Part shown: piece after piece, positions 1 to 6,331 of the stretch
How positions within the stretch are numbered: the first letter of the stretch is position 1
How the letters are laid out: each line of letters begins with the position of its first letter
Source: Akkermansia sp.
GTDB taxonomy: Bacteria > Verrucomicrobiota > Verrucomicrobiia > Verrucomicrobiales > Akkermansiaceae
DNA: 64,000 nt
Assembly: GCA_017517805.1 (NCBI GenBank)
Contig: JAFWYD010000072.1
Span: 1-64,000, forward strand
Reading direction: 5' to 3'
Notes under the pieces: generated by a model
What the model was told of the DNA's origin: nothing
Database searches by the model: none
What the model saw: the letters and a program-made list of their open reading frames with translations, nothing else
Translations under genes and position numbers: made by a program

Positions 1-140
1 GACAGGGTATCCGGCGAGGAGAGATAAAAGAGTTGCGGCAGGAACATTAGTTCCGGGACCAATCACACGCCGAGAAACCGCCGTATGCCATAAATGGCAC
101 GTACGGTGGTGTGTGAGGGGGCGAAAGCCCCCTACACGAT
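1..140 (+). mobile_element. Group II intron, 3' end (cut by window edge)
   Basis: The segment ends with a domain V hairpin (77-110) followed by a domain VI hairpin (111-137) and an AT at 139-140, as expected for the 3' end of a bacterial group II intron. Reading from base 1, an open frame ends at a TAA at 25-27, which could be the C-terminus of the intron reverse transcriptase; only eight codons are visible. The intron lies about 20 bp beyond the stop of the membrane-protein gene on the opposite strand, so it did not break that gene. The 5' part is outside the window. Confidence 0.82.
77..110 (+). ncRNA. Group II intron domain V
   Basis: A 34-nt hairpin: the lower stem pairs 77-85 with 102-110, a two-base CG bulge lies on the 3' side at 100-101, and the upper stem 87-90/95-98 closes a four-base TAAA loop. 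The 5' strand carries a CGC in the catalytic-triad region, which is typical of class IIC introns (AGC in other classes); class assignment from this alone is tentative. Domain VI follows, with a GGGGGC-GAAA-GCCCCC stem and a candidate branch-point A at 134. Confidence 0.82.
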
Positions 141-159
141 TGAAGAGGAGTCGGGATAT

Positions 160-786
160 TCAATCCTCTGCTTTGCGGGAGAATTCCACAAAGCTTTCCA
201 TGCTGGAAAGCAGGATGATGAAGTACACAATCAGCTCGATGGACTCTTCCAGAATTCGCCGGATGAGGCTGACATCGTAGTATGGGTTCGACAATAAATC
301 CTGCAAATAGCTCCTGTGCCCCAGGCATTGGGCCACAGGAATCATCACAACCGCTGCGCATATCATCATGTGGAAGGCATTCGATTGGATGAACCGGGTG
401 GCCTCCCGGAGCAGCTGCGCTCTGTGGCGATAGAGGATGATGCCGCCGATGACGGGGAATATCCACCCCCATTTCCAGCCGATGACCGGAATCAAATCAT
501 CAAAATAGGCATCCTGTTCCCGCACCAGGGCCAGCAACAGAATCATGCCCAGCATCCATAAGAGTGAGCGGCATGCCTTTGCCCGCATCGCGTTGATGAT
601 GTAGCAGAGCGCGGCGGTGAAAAGTATGGCGCTCTGGGCGGTTTCCAGTATTCCATACTCTTGTACGGCTATTGATTTGAAGATGTCTCCCGCCTTCCAC
701 ATCCCCAGCGCAAACAGAATCATCAGCGCGAAGTACCCGACTTGCCTGATAGCCCCGCGAATGTGTGAATTGAGAATTTGTTTCAT
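160..786 (-). CDS. Hypothetical polytopic membrane protein
   Basis: This 208-residue protein has about five hydrophobic stretches, including residues ~14-32 (start YFALMILFAL), ~45-62, ~72-88, ~100-117 and ~138-155, so it is predicted to sit in the inner membrane. I recognise no family. A perfect TATAAT -10 box at 806-811 lies about 20 nt upstream of the ATG and supports this start. It ends 20 bp from the 3' end of the group II intron, which reads towards it. Confidence 0.7.
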   Translation of the reverse strand: MKQILNSHIRGAIRQVGYFALMILFALGMWKAGDIFKSIAVQEYGILETAQSAILFTAALCYIINAMRAKACRSLLWMLGMILLLALVREQDAYFDDLIPVIGWKWGWIFPVIGGIILYRHRAQLLREATRFIQSNAFHMMICAAVVMIPVAQCLGHRSYLQDLLSNPYYDVSLIRRILEESIELIVYFIILLSSMESFVEFSRKAED

Positions 787-805
787 GAAATTGCCAGACT
801 TTTTA

Positions 806-811
806 ATTATA
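806..811 (-). promoter_or_regulatory. -10 box of the membrane-protein gene
   Basis: A perfect TATAAT on the minus strand lies 19 nt before the ATG at 786. No convincing -35 hexamer is seen at 16-18 bp. Confidence 0.45.
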
Positions 812-861
812 CTAACTGTTTCTGCTGCCGAAGTCGAGTATAAAACATTAGAAAAACTAAA

Positions 862-1797
862 CTATTCCCAGTTGGTCATTTCCTGGAAGGATGAAATGCG
901 GCGTGCCAGCTCGTGGATTCCCAGGGAGAAAAGCGAAATGGTACCGAATTTTTCGCACACCGCGGCAGCAATGACCGTTGCAATGGCTACGCCGCGTTTC
1001 ATGTCCTCCCAGGCGGGGTTGCCGCCATTGAGACACTTGGTGAGGTAGCCAGCCAGGGCTCCCATGTAGGCATCTCCCGCGCCGGTGGGGTCCTGCGGGT
1101 GCTTGAGTGGCCAGGCCGGGCAGCGGAAAAGGCGGATTTCGCCCTCGGTCGTGCGGTGGAAGAGGGTGGAACCGGCGCTGCCGTGCTTCACAATCGCATA
1201 GCGTGGCCCTGCCGCCAGCAGTTTCTCGCCAGCTTCCAGGGAATCATCCGTCTGCGCCCAGAATTGCGCTTCCTCATCGTTCATGAGCATCAAGTCAACA
1301 TTTTTGAGCAGCTCGGTGGCGTATTCCGGCTCGCGCTCCAGCCAGCTTTTCATGGAATCGGCCATGCGGAAGCATGCCTGCGGGCATTGTTGCAGCATGC
1401 GGTTCTGCAGGCGCGGTGTCACATTGGTCGCGACTGCAATGCTGCATTCCTGCAACGCCGGAGGCAGCTGCATCACCCAATGCTCCTGCACTCCCTCGGT
1501 GCGGCTCACGGTGGTGCGCTTGTTCATATCTTCCTCGTACTGGCCGGTCCAGGCAAAGGTCTGGCCCGCTTCATGCGCCACATGTTGCATACTCACACCG
1601 CGTAGCTCCAGCGCCTTCTCCCAGGCTTCCGGAAAGTCATCGCCCACCACACCGACCATATCCACCTGGTCGGTCACCAGCCGCGCCGCCAGCGCCGCAT
1701 ACGGCCCGGAGCCTCCCATGACTGAGTTGACCTGTCCCCCCGGGGTGATGAGGGTATCAATGGCAATCGTGCCGTAGATGAGTGCGCGTCCGTTCAT
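862..1797 (-). CDS. PfkB-family carbohydrate kinase
   Basis: This 311-residue protein starts with the beta-strand typical of ribokinase-like sugar kinases (ALIYGTIAIDTL) and a Gly-rich segment near residue 28 (VMGGSGPYAALAA). Near the C-terminus it has the anion-hole and catalytic-base motif DPTGAGDAY, which defines PfkB signature 2. The family phosphorylates sugars or nucleosides with ATP; the substrate cannot be read here. The frame is open for 29 more codons upstream, but that part overlaps the end of the Abi gene and has no kinase-like sequence, so I chose the ATG at 1797. A TTGGAA-N17-TATTCT pair directly abuts this ATG. Confidence 0.88.
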   Translation of the reverse strand: MNGRALIYGTIAIDTLITPGGQVNSVMGGSGPYAALAARLVTDQVDMVGVVGDDFPEAWEKALELRGVSMQHVAHEAGQTFAWTGQYEEDMNKRTTVSRTEGVQEHWVMQLPPALQECSIAVATNVTPRLQNRMLQQCPQACFRMADSMKSWLEREPEYATELLKNVDLMLMNDEEAQFWAQTDDSLEAGEKLLAAGPRYAIVKHGSAGSTLFHRTTEGEIRLFRCPAWPLKHPQDPTGAGDAYMGALAGYLTKCLNGGNPAWEDMKRGVAIATVIAAAVCEKFGTISLFSLGIHELARRISSFQEMTNWE

Positions 1798-1816
1798 AGA
1801 ATAATGTGTACTAAAA

Positions 1817-2746
1817 TTATTTCCAAAGCGGGTGGCTTTGCCAGTTGTCCGGTAATCCCATCCAGGAGTGGTGAATGCAGGCAAAGCGAGGCTCGCTGAA
1901 TAGATTGAAAAGCCTTGATTTCCACTGCGACTTTGCGGCTACTTTCTGGATAAGATAGTGGCAGATGGTTAACATGCCTCCGGTTTTTGACATGTTGAAT
2001 GTCGTTGTTTTGTTCAACCCCGGAACCCACTGCTGAGAACGTGGGTCAAAAGTGCAGTACCAGTCTGTGTTCCGGGCTGGAATGGAGGCCTGCTTCACCC
2101 AGCCCCTGTTCCAGACGCGGTTGTGGTGGGCGCTGGCATTTCGTACATCGTTCAATGCGCGAATCCAGGAAAGCAGGACCGAAGGTGTCGGGAGACCGAG
2201 CGAGCGAGAAACCTTTTTTTGGATTTTAGGTTCTACGCTATTGAAGAAGAAAACAGTGGCTCCGAAATCCATCAATTCACATGCGAGCCACAAGGGCAGG
2301 TGCTGGTCTGAATAGCGGATGAAAAAATCTCGAACGAGTAATAACGAGCTTTTATTGGCAGCCTCATTCAGTTTGTCCACCCACTTTTGCCATTTGAATT
2401 GATGAACCTTATGAAAATTATTCAAATCCAGATACCCGAATGCGCCGTATGATTCGCAGAAGTAATGCACTAATTTGTTGCGTACTGCAATTTCGATGCG
2501 CTCGATGGCATCTAACAGTAGCAACCTGAGTTGGCGGTCAAAACAGTATTGTGCCCATACGGTGTCAAAGTCTGAGCGAATCTGGCCTTGCGCATTTGTG
2601 CCCCAATAGGCTTGCAGCCGCTGATAACCGACATCTTCCAGGCATTGTTTGATAGCGTTGAAATCTCCCCGCATACCTCGTTTGAGAAGAAGGCGGGTCA
2701 AATCATCGTAGCTCAAAAATGGGTGGCTATACGGTTGCTTGGACAT
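1817..2746 (-). CDS. Abi_2 / AbiF-like abortive infection protein (HEPN RNase candidate)
   Basis: This 309-residue protein has the order of the Abi_2 family (AbiD/AbiF): an N-terminal 'SYDDLTRLLLKRGM' segment, a helical core with 'LRLLLLDAIERIEIAVRN', and a 'LNDVRNASAHHNRVWNRG' signature. The last carries the HEPN-type motif R-N-x3-H (R202, N203, H207). A second R-x4-H occurs at R89-H94 and may be chance. Characterised members act in phage defence as toxins, and HEPN proteins are often RNases; RNase activity here is inferred. The ATG follows directly on a U-rich tract closing a hairpin RNA (2758-2816) that has its own strong promoter. The 20-bp gap to the pfkB start suggests no functional link to that gene. 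Confidence 0.85.
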   Translation of the reverse strand: MSKQPYSHPFLSYDDLTRLLLKRGMRGDFNAIKQCLEDVGYQRLQAYWGTNAQGQIRSDFDTVWAQYCFDRQLRLLLLDAIERIEIAVRNKLVHYFCESYGAFGYLDLNNFHKVHQFKWQKWVDKLNEAANKSSLLLVRDFFIRYSDQHLPLWLACELMDFGATVFFFNSVEPKIQKKVSRSLGLPTPSVLLSWIRALNDVRNASAHHNRVWNRGWVKQASIPARNTDWYCTFDPRSQQWVPGLNKTTTFNMSKTGGMLTICHYLIQKVAAKSQWKSRLFNLFSEPRFACIHHSWMGLPDNWQSHPLWK

Positions 2747-2821
2747 ATAAAAAATAAGGCACGCTTTGTTGCGCTTGCATCTTCCTCGAAAGAAAGAGCA
2801 GAGGCGTCAGCGTGCCATGAC
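2747..2821 (-). ncRNA. Candidate structured RNA / attenuator leader of the Abi gene
   Basis: On the minus strand a perfect 8-bp outer stem pairs 2809-2816 with 2758-2765 (GGCACGCT/AGCGTGCC). Inside it, 2792-2800 pairs with 2776-2785 as a 9-bp stem with one bulge, closing a six-base loop at 2786-2791. The hairpin is followed by TTATTTTTTAT and then the Abi ATG at 2746. The predicted start of transcription (~2821) is only a few nucleotides before the hairpin, so the unit would make a ~70-nt RNA ending at the U-tract, with read-through giving Abi mRNA. Confidence 0.6.
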
Positions 2822-2827
2822 CCAGAA

Positions 2828-2856
2828 TTTATACCATATGTGTGGCTCTCTGTCAA
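2828..2856 (-). promoter_or_regulatory. Strong sigma70-type promoter of the Abi hairpin RNA
   Basis: TTGACA (2851-2856), a 17-bp spacer, then TATAAA (2828-2833), both on the minus strand. Eleven of twelve bases match consensus, making it the strongest promoter in the window. Confidence 0.75.
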
Positions 2857-2898
2857 GTGGGGCTCAACTGAAAAAAATCTATTTTGTTTCGCGTTTTC

Positions 2899-3807
2899 TC
2901 AGATTTGATTAGCTTGGGCCTTTGACCCTTCTGATGCTTCAGTCGACTTCGATAAAAGAAGTGCTCGTTTGAGGGAATTGAGGGTGACGGCAGGTACATC
3001 GTATCTCTGTGCGTCTTTAGCCTTGCGAGATATTTTCTCTTTGTGGTTTTCTCCGATAACCAGGTAGTCAGCCCTGCTGACCGTAGTGCTGATGAGGCCT
3101 CCTGCATTTACTATCAGCTCTTCGTATGTGGCTTTTTTCATATCCAGTTTACCGGTGATGATGAATTTCTTGCCAGGTATGCTAATCGGAATGTCCATGC
3201 CAACTGCTTCACCGTTTTCATTGACCATACCTTCATAGACAAAGTTTTCGTCTATAACTGGACGTTGGTGAGTTTCTTTCTTTGATTTGTGAACGGCCCC
3301 TTCTCGCAGGAATGAGATGTAACTGGATAGTTGGGAACATCCGAAATTATCTGCACGTTTGAAAACACTAATCAGACGATTGAAAATGAGGGAAAGCTGG
3401 TAAGGCCGTTCAATGGCAGGGGTAGAAGCCAGACACTCTTCGATACTCAAGGAATCTTTTTTCCTGTGTTTGCTGTCCATGAAATCAATATCCGGCCATT
3501 CGGGGAGCTTGATGAGCGCCTGCATGAAAGTCTCAATATCAAAATTGCGGGCACGCCCGGAACTGAGGATGATTTCTGCAAAATCCCCCAGCTGCCACTC
3601 TTCCGGGGTTTCACTGGCGGTACGCGCTGTGTGGAATTCGTTGATGTGTTTGACTACGTTGCCTGTGCGCATGTATAGTCGTGCTTTGCAATCGGGGCAG
3701 GTCATGCGGGCAAGCCCGAATGTATCTGCCGGGAATGCGTACTCAAATCCACATTGTTGGCACTTGGCCGACAGCATTCTGATATCTTCTGTATCCGTCG
3801 CCGTCAT
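2899..3807 (-). CDS. Zinc-ribbon / BRCT domain protein downstream of ligA
   Basis: This 302-residue protein has an N-terminal zinc ribbon with C16-x2-C19 and C37-x2-C40. The middle part is unassigned. The C-terminal BRCT domain (about residues 212-285) contains 'KKFIITGKL', 'NAGGLISTTVSRADYLV' and 'RYDVPAVTLNSLKRAL'. BRCT domains bind DNA ends, poly-ADP-ribose or partner proteins in repair. The start lies 4 bp after the ligA stop on the same strand, so it is probably co-transcribed and may assist the ligase or act at nicked DNA; that role is inferred. Its BRCT domain resembles that of LigA and may have arisen from it. Confidence 0.78.
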   Translation of the reverse strand: MTATDTEDIRMLSAKCQQCGFEYAFPADTFGLARMTCPDCKARLYMRTGNVVKHINEFHTARTASETPEEWQLGDFAEIILSSGRARNFDIETFMQALIKLPEWPDIDFMDSKHRKKDSLSIEECLASTPAIERPYQLSLIFNRLISVFKRADNFGCSQLSSYISFLREGAVHKSKKETHQRPVIDENFVYEGMVNENGEAVGMDIPISIPGKKFIITGKLDMKKATYEELIVNAGGLISTTVSRADYLVIGENHKEKISRKAKDAQRYDVPAVTLNSLKRALLLSKSTEASEGSKAQANQI

Positions 3808-3811
3808 GGGG

Positions 3812-6157
3812 TTAAGATTCCAGAGTGAACAATTCTTCTTCGGACTGATTATCAGAGCCCTCGCTTTGCATCATCTGTTCAAATTCTTCTTCGCTGATGA
3901 TGGGGATGCCGAGTTTGGCGGCTTTGTCGCGCTTGGAGCCACCGCCTTCGCCTGCGACGAGGTAGGTGGTGTTTTTGGTGACAGAGCCTGTAGCCTTGCC
4001 TCCGGCTTCGGCAATCATTTTTTCGAACTCGGGGCGGGGGCGGCTCAGGGTTCCGGTGAGCACAAAGGTCTTGCCGCTCAGCGGGCCGTCGGTCTGCCTG
4101 GTCATATTTTCCACAAACCCGGCAGAGATGGGGTTGATGCCCAGGTCGGTGAGCGTGGCCAGCACGGTGCTCCCGGCGGCAGATTGGAAGTAGGCCAGCA
4201 GCCTGCGGGTGGAAACCGAGCCCAGAGGATTGGTGAATTTGAGCTTGTTGCTGCCATCTGGCTCGAGTTTCACATAGCCGCGGGCGGTGTAGGGGGCTGC
4301 GGTGGCTTCCAGCTCGGCTTTCAGGGATGCCTGGCGGGCGAGGAGAGCGTCCTTATCCGCTCCCTTGTTGGCGCGGGCTTTGGGATTGAGGGCGTTGTAT
4401 TGCTCCACGCCCTCCTCCAGCTGCACCAGCAGGTGCAGGAACTCACCCCCGGCAAGCTCGGCCAGGTCGCGGTGGTATCTGGCCGCGGTGCGGGCGGTTA
4501 CTGTGCCGATGGTGGAGATGCCGAAGGCGGTGAGCCAGCGTTCGAGGGGGAGGGTGCGGGCGTTCTGCAGGGCGGCCAGGGCTTTGGCGGCATTTTTCTC
4601 GCCAAAGCGCCGGGGCTCGTCATCGGTGCCGAGGTTGAGGGCGCCGAGCTGCTCCACGGTGAGGGTGAAGAGGTCGAGCGGGGTGGAAATCATGCCGCGG
4701 TTCACGAGGGCCTCGGCCACGGTGCCGCCCAGGTTTTCGATGTCCAGCGCCTCGCGGCGGCAGAAATAGGTGGTGCGCATGGCGGCCTGCGCGGGGCAGG
4801 TGAAGTTGGTGCAGCGCCAGGCTACCTGGCCTTCCTCCTGCGCAATGGGGGCGCCGCAGCTGGGGCATACGCCGCCCACGGCCTCATACAGGCTGTACGG
4901 CACGGCTCCGACCGGACGTTTGGCGGTGATGACATGCACGACCGCCGGGATGATTTCGCCGCTCTTTTCCATGAGCACCGTATCGCCGATGCGGATGTCC
5001 TTGCGGGCGATTTCGTCCTGGTTGTGCAGGGTGGCGCGGGAGACGGTGGTGCCGGAGAGTTGCACCGGCTCCAGCTCAGCCACCGGGGTGAGCACGCCGG
5101 TGCGCCCCACCTGGATGCTGATGCTGCGCAGCACGGTTTCCTTCTGCTCCGGCAGGTATTTGAAGGCGGCGGCCCAGCGGGGGGCGCGGGCGGTACTGCC
5201 CAGGGAATCGCGCAGTTGAAAATCATCCAGTTTGATGACGGCACCATCGGTGCCGTAGCCCAGCTCCCGGCGCAGCTCATTCACCTGCTGCACGGCTGCA
5301 CGGGTGGCTTCCAGCGAATCGGCATAGATGACCGGCTGGTTGCGGGGAATCCCCATGCGGTCGAGTAAATCGGTAAAATCAGCGGTGGTGTGCAGGGGCT
5401 CCCCTTCGTACACGCCGATTCCATGCGCCAGGAAGCGCAGCGGGCGGCGGGCCACTTCTTCGGCATCCAGCAGCTTGATGGTGCCGGCTGTCGCATTGCG
5501 CGGATTCGCAAAGGCGGGCAGGCCATCGGCATCTCGCTCGGCATTCAGCTTCTCAAAGTCAGCCGAAGGCATGTAGATTTCACCGCGCACCTCCAGCAAC
5601 TCCGGCGCACCGGCTGGCAGGGTGAAGGGCACGCTCTTAATCGTGCGCACATTGGCCGTGATATCATCGCCCGTGCGGCCATCGCCGCGCGTGGCGGCAT
5701 AGTCCAGTCTGCCGCTGCGGTAGAGCAGCGTCACCGCGCAGCCATCAATCTTCGGCTCAATCGTCACCCGTGGCGAGGCAATACCCAGACTACCCGTCAG
5801 GCGGGTGTAAAACTCCACCAGCTCGGCATCAGTCTCTCCCTGCCCGGGCTTGTGCTCAAAAATATCATCAATGCTCTGCATGGGGGCAGGGTGCGTCACT
5901 TTCCGGAACCCCTCACTCAAATCATTGCCCACCCGCTGCGTCGGTGAATCCGGCGTGATGAACTCCGGGTGTTCGCGCTCCAGCTCCTCGATTTCGCGGT
6001 AGAGCTTGTCGTACTCCGCATCGCTGATTTCCGGCTGTGCCTGCGCGTAATAAAGTTCATTGTTGTGGCGCACGATGGCGCACAACTCTGCATAGCGCTC
6101 CTGCGGGCTTTGCGGGGGCTGCTGGCTGGCGGCAAATTCGAAGAGGTCCATATCCAT
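3812..6157 (-). CDS. ligA: NAD+-dependent DNA ligase LigA
   Basis: This 781-residue protein seals nicks in DNA using NAD+. The domains run in the usual order: Ia domain, adenylation domain with the active-site lysine in 'EPKIDGCA' (K136), OB fold, a four-cysteine zinc finger ('CPSCGAP...RCTNFTCPAQ'), helix-hairpin-helix region, and C-terminal BRCT. It is somewhat longer than the ~670 residues of E. coli LigA, with extra residues in the helix-hairpin-helix region and the tail. The frame opens at 6175, but that ATG lies inside the TATGAT -10 box (6171-6176), so translation should start at 6157 or 6151. It leads an operon with the zinc-ribbon/BRCT gene. Confidence 0.96.
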   Translation of the reverse strand: MDMDLFEFAASQQPPQSPQERYAELCAIVRHNNELYYAQAQPEISDAEYDKLYREIEELEREHPEFITPDSPTQRVGNDLSEGFRKVTHPAPMQSIDDIFEHKPGQGETDAELVEFYTRLTGSLGIASPRVTIEPKIDGCAVTLLYRSGRLDYAATRGDGRTGDDITANVRTIKSVPFTLPAGAPELLEVRGEIYMPSADFEKLNAERDADGLPAFANPRNATAGTIKLLDAEEVARRPLRFLAHGIGVYEGEPLHTTADFTDLLDRMGIPRNQPVIYADSLEATRAAVQQVNELRRELGYGTDGAVIKLDDFQLRDSLGSTARAPRWAAAFKYLPEQKETVLRSISIQVGRTGVLTPVAELEPVQLSGTTVSRATLHNQDEIARKDIRIGDTVLMEKSGEIIPAVVHVITAKRPVGAVPYSLYEAVGGVCPSCGAPIAQEEGQVAWRCTNFTCPAQAAMRTTYFCRREALDIENLGGTVAEALVNRGMISTPLDLFTLTVEQLGALNLGTDDEPRRFGEKNAAKALAALQNARTLPLERWLTAFGISTIGTVTARTAARYHRDLAELAGGEFLHLLVQLEEGVEQYNALNPKARANKGADKDALLARQASLKAELEATAAPYTARGYVKLEPDGSNKLKFTNPLGSVSTRRLLAYFQSAAGSTVLATLTDLGINPISAGFVENMTRQTDGPLSGKTFVLTGTLSRPRPEFEKMIAEAGGKATGSVTKNTTYLVAGEGGGSKRDKAAKLGIPIISEEEFEQMMQSEGSDNQSEEELFTLES

Positions 6158-6170
6158 AACGGTTTCACGT

Positions 6171-6200
6171 ATCATAGCACACCCGCACCTGCCCGGTCAA
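6171..6200 (-). promoter_or_regulatory. ligA promoter
   Basis: TTGACC (6195-6200), an 18-bp spacer, then TATGAT (6171-6176). The position excludes the ATG at 6175 and supports the one at 6157. Confidence 0.65.
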
Positions 6201-6266
6201 TGCCCACGCCTCCCCCGCATGCGTCAGCATGCGCGGTTTATGCACTGGGCTGCCGCAGCATGCAAG

Positions 6267-6299
6267 AACCCGCCCGGTTCAGAAGAAACCGGACGGGTT
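6267..6299 (-). terminator. Hairpin between the PEP-CTERM gene and ligA
   Basis: Two 6-bp stems separated by one mismatch (67-72/94-99 and 74-79/87-92 within 6200-6300) enclose a 7-nt loop. The T-run lies on the plus-strand side (6300-6306), while the minus-strand exit is only weakly U-rich. It lies just after the PEP-CTERM gene and could end its transcript. Confidence 0.5.
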
Positions 6300-6331
6300 G
6301 TTTTTCTCTAACTCAATCGAGTGAAATTGCG

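Noticed and set aside
2747..2900. CRISPR-like or phage-repeat array upstream of the Abi gene
   Set aside because: Only one hairpin is present and there are no direct repeats or spacers; no cas genes occur in the window.
3413..5368. 651-codon open frame on the plus strand
   Set aside because: It is antisense to ligA and the BRCT gene; the Gly/Ala/Arg-rich translation has no domain and mirrors the GC-rich codon pattern of ligA.
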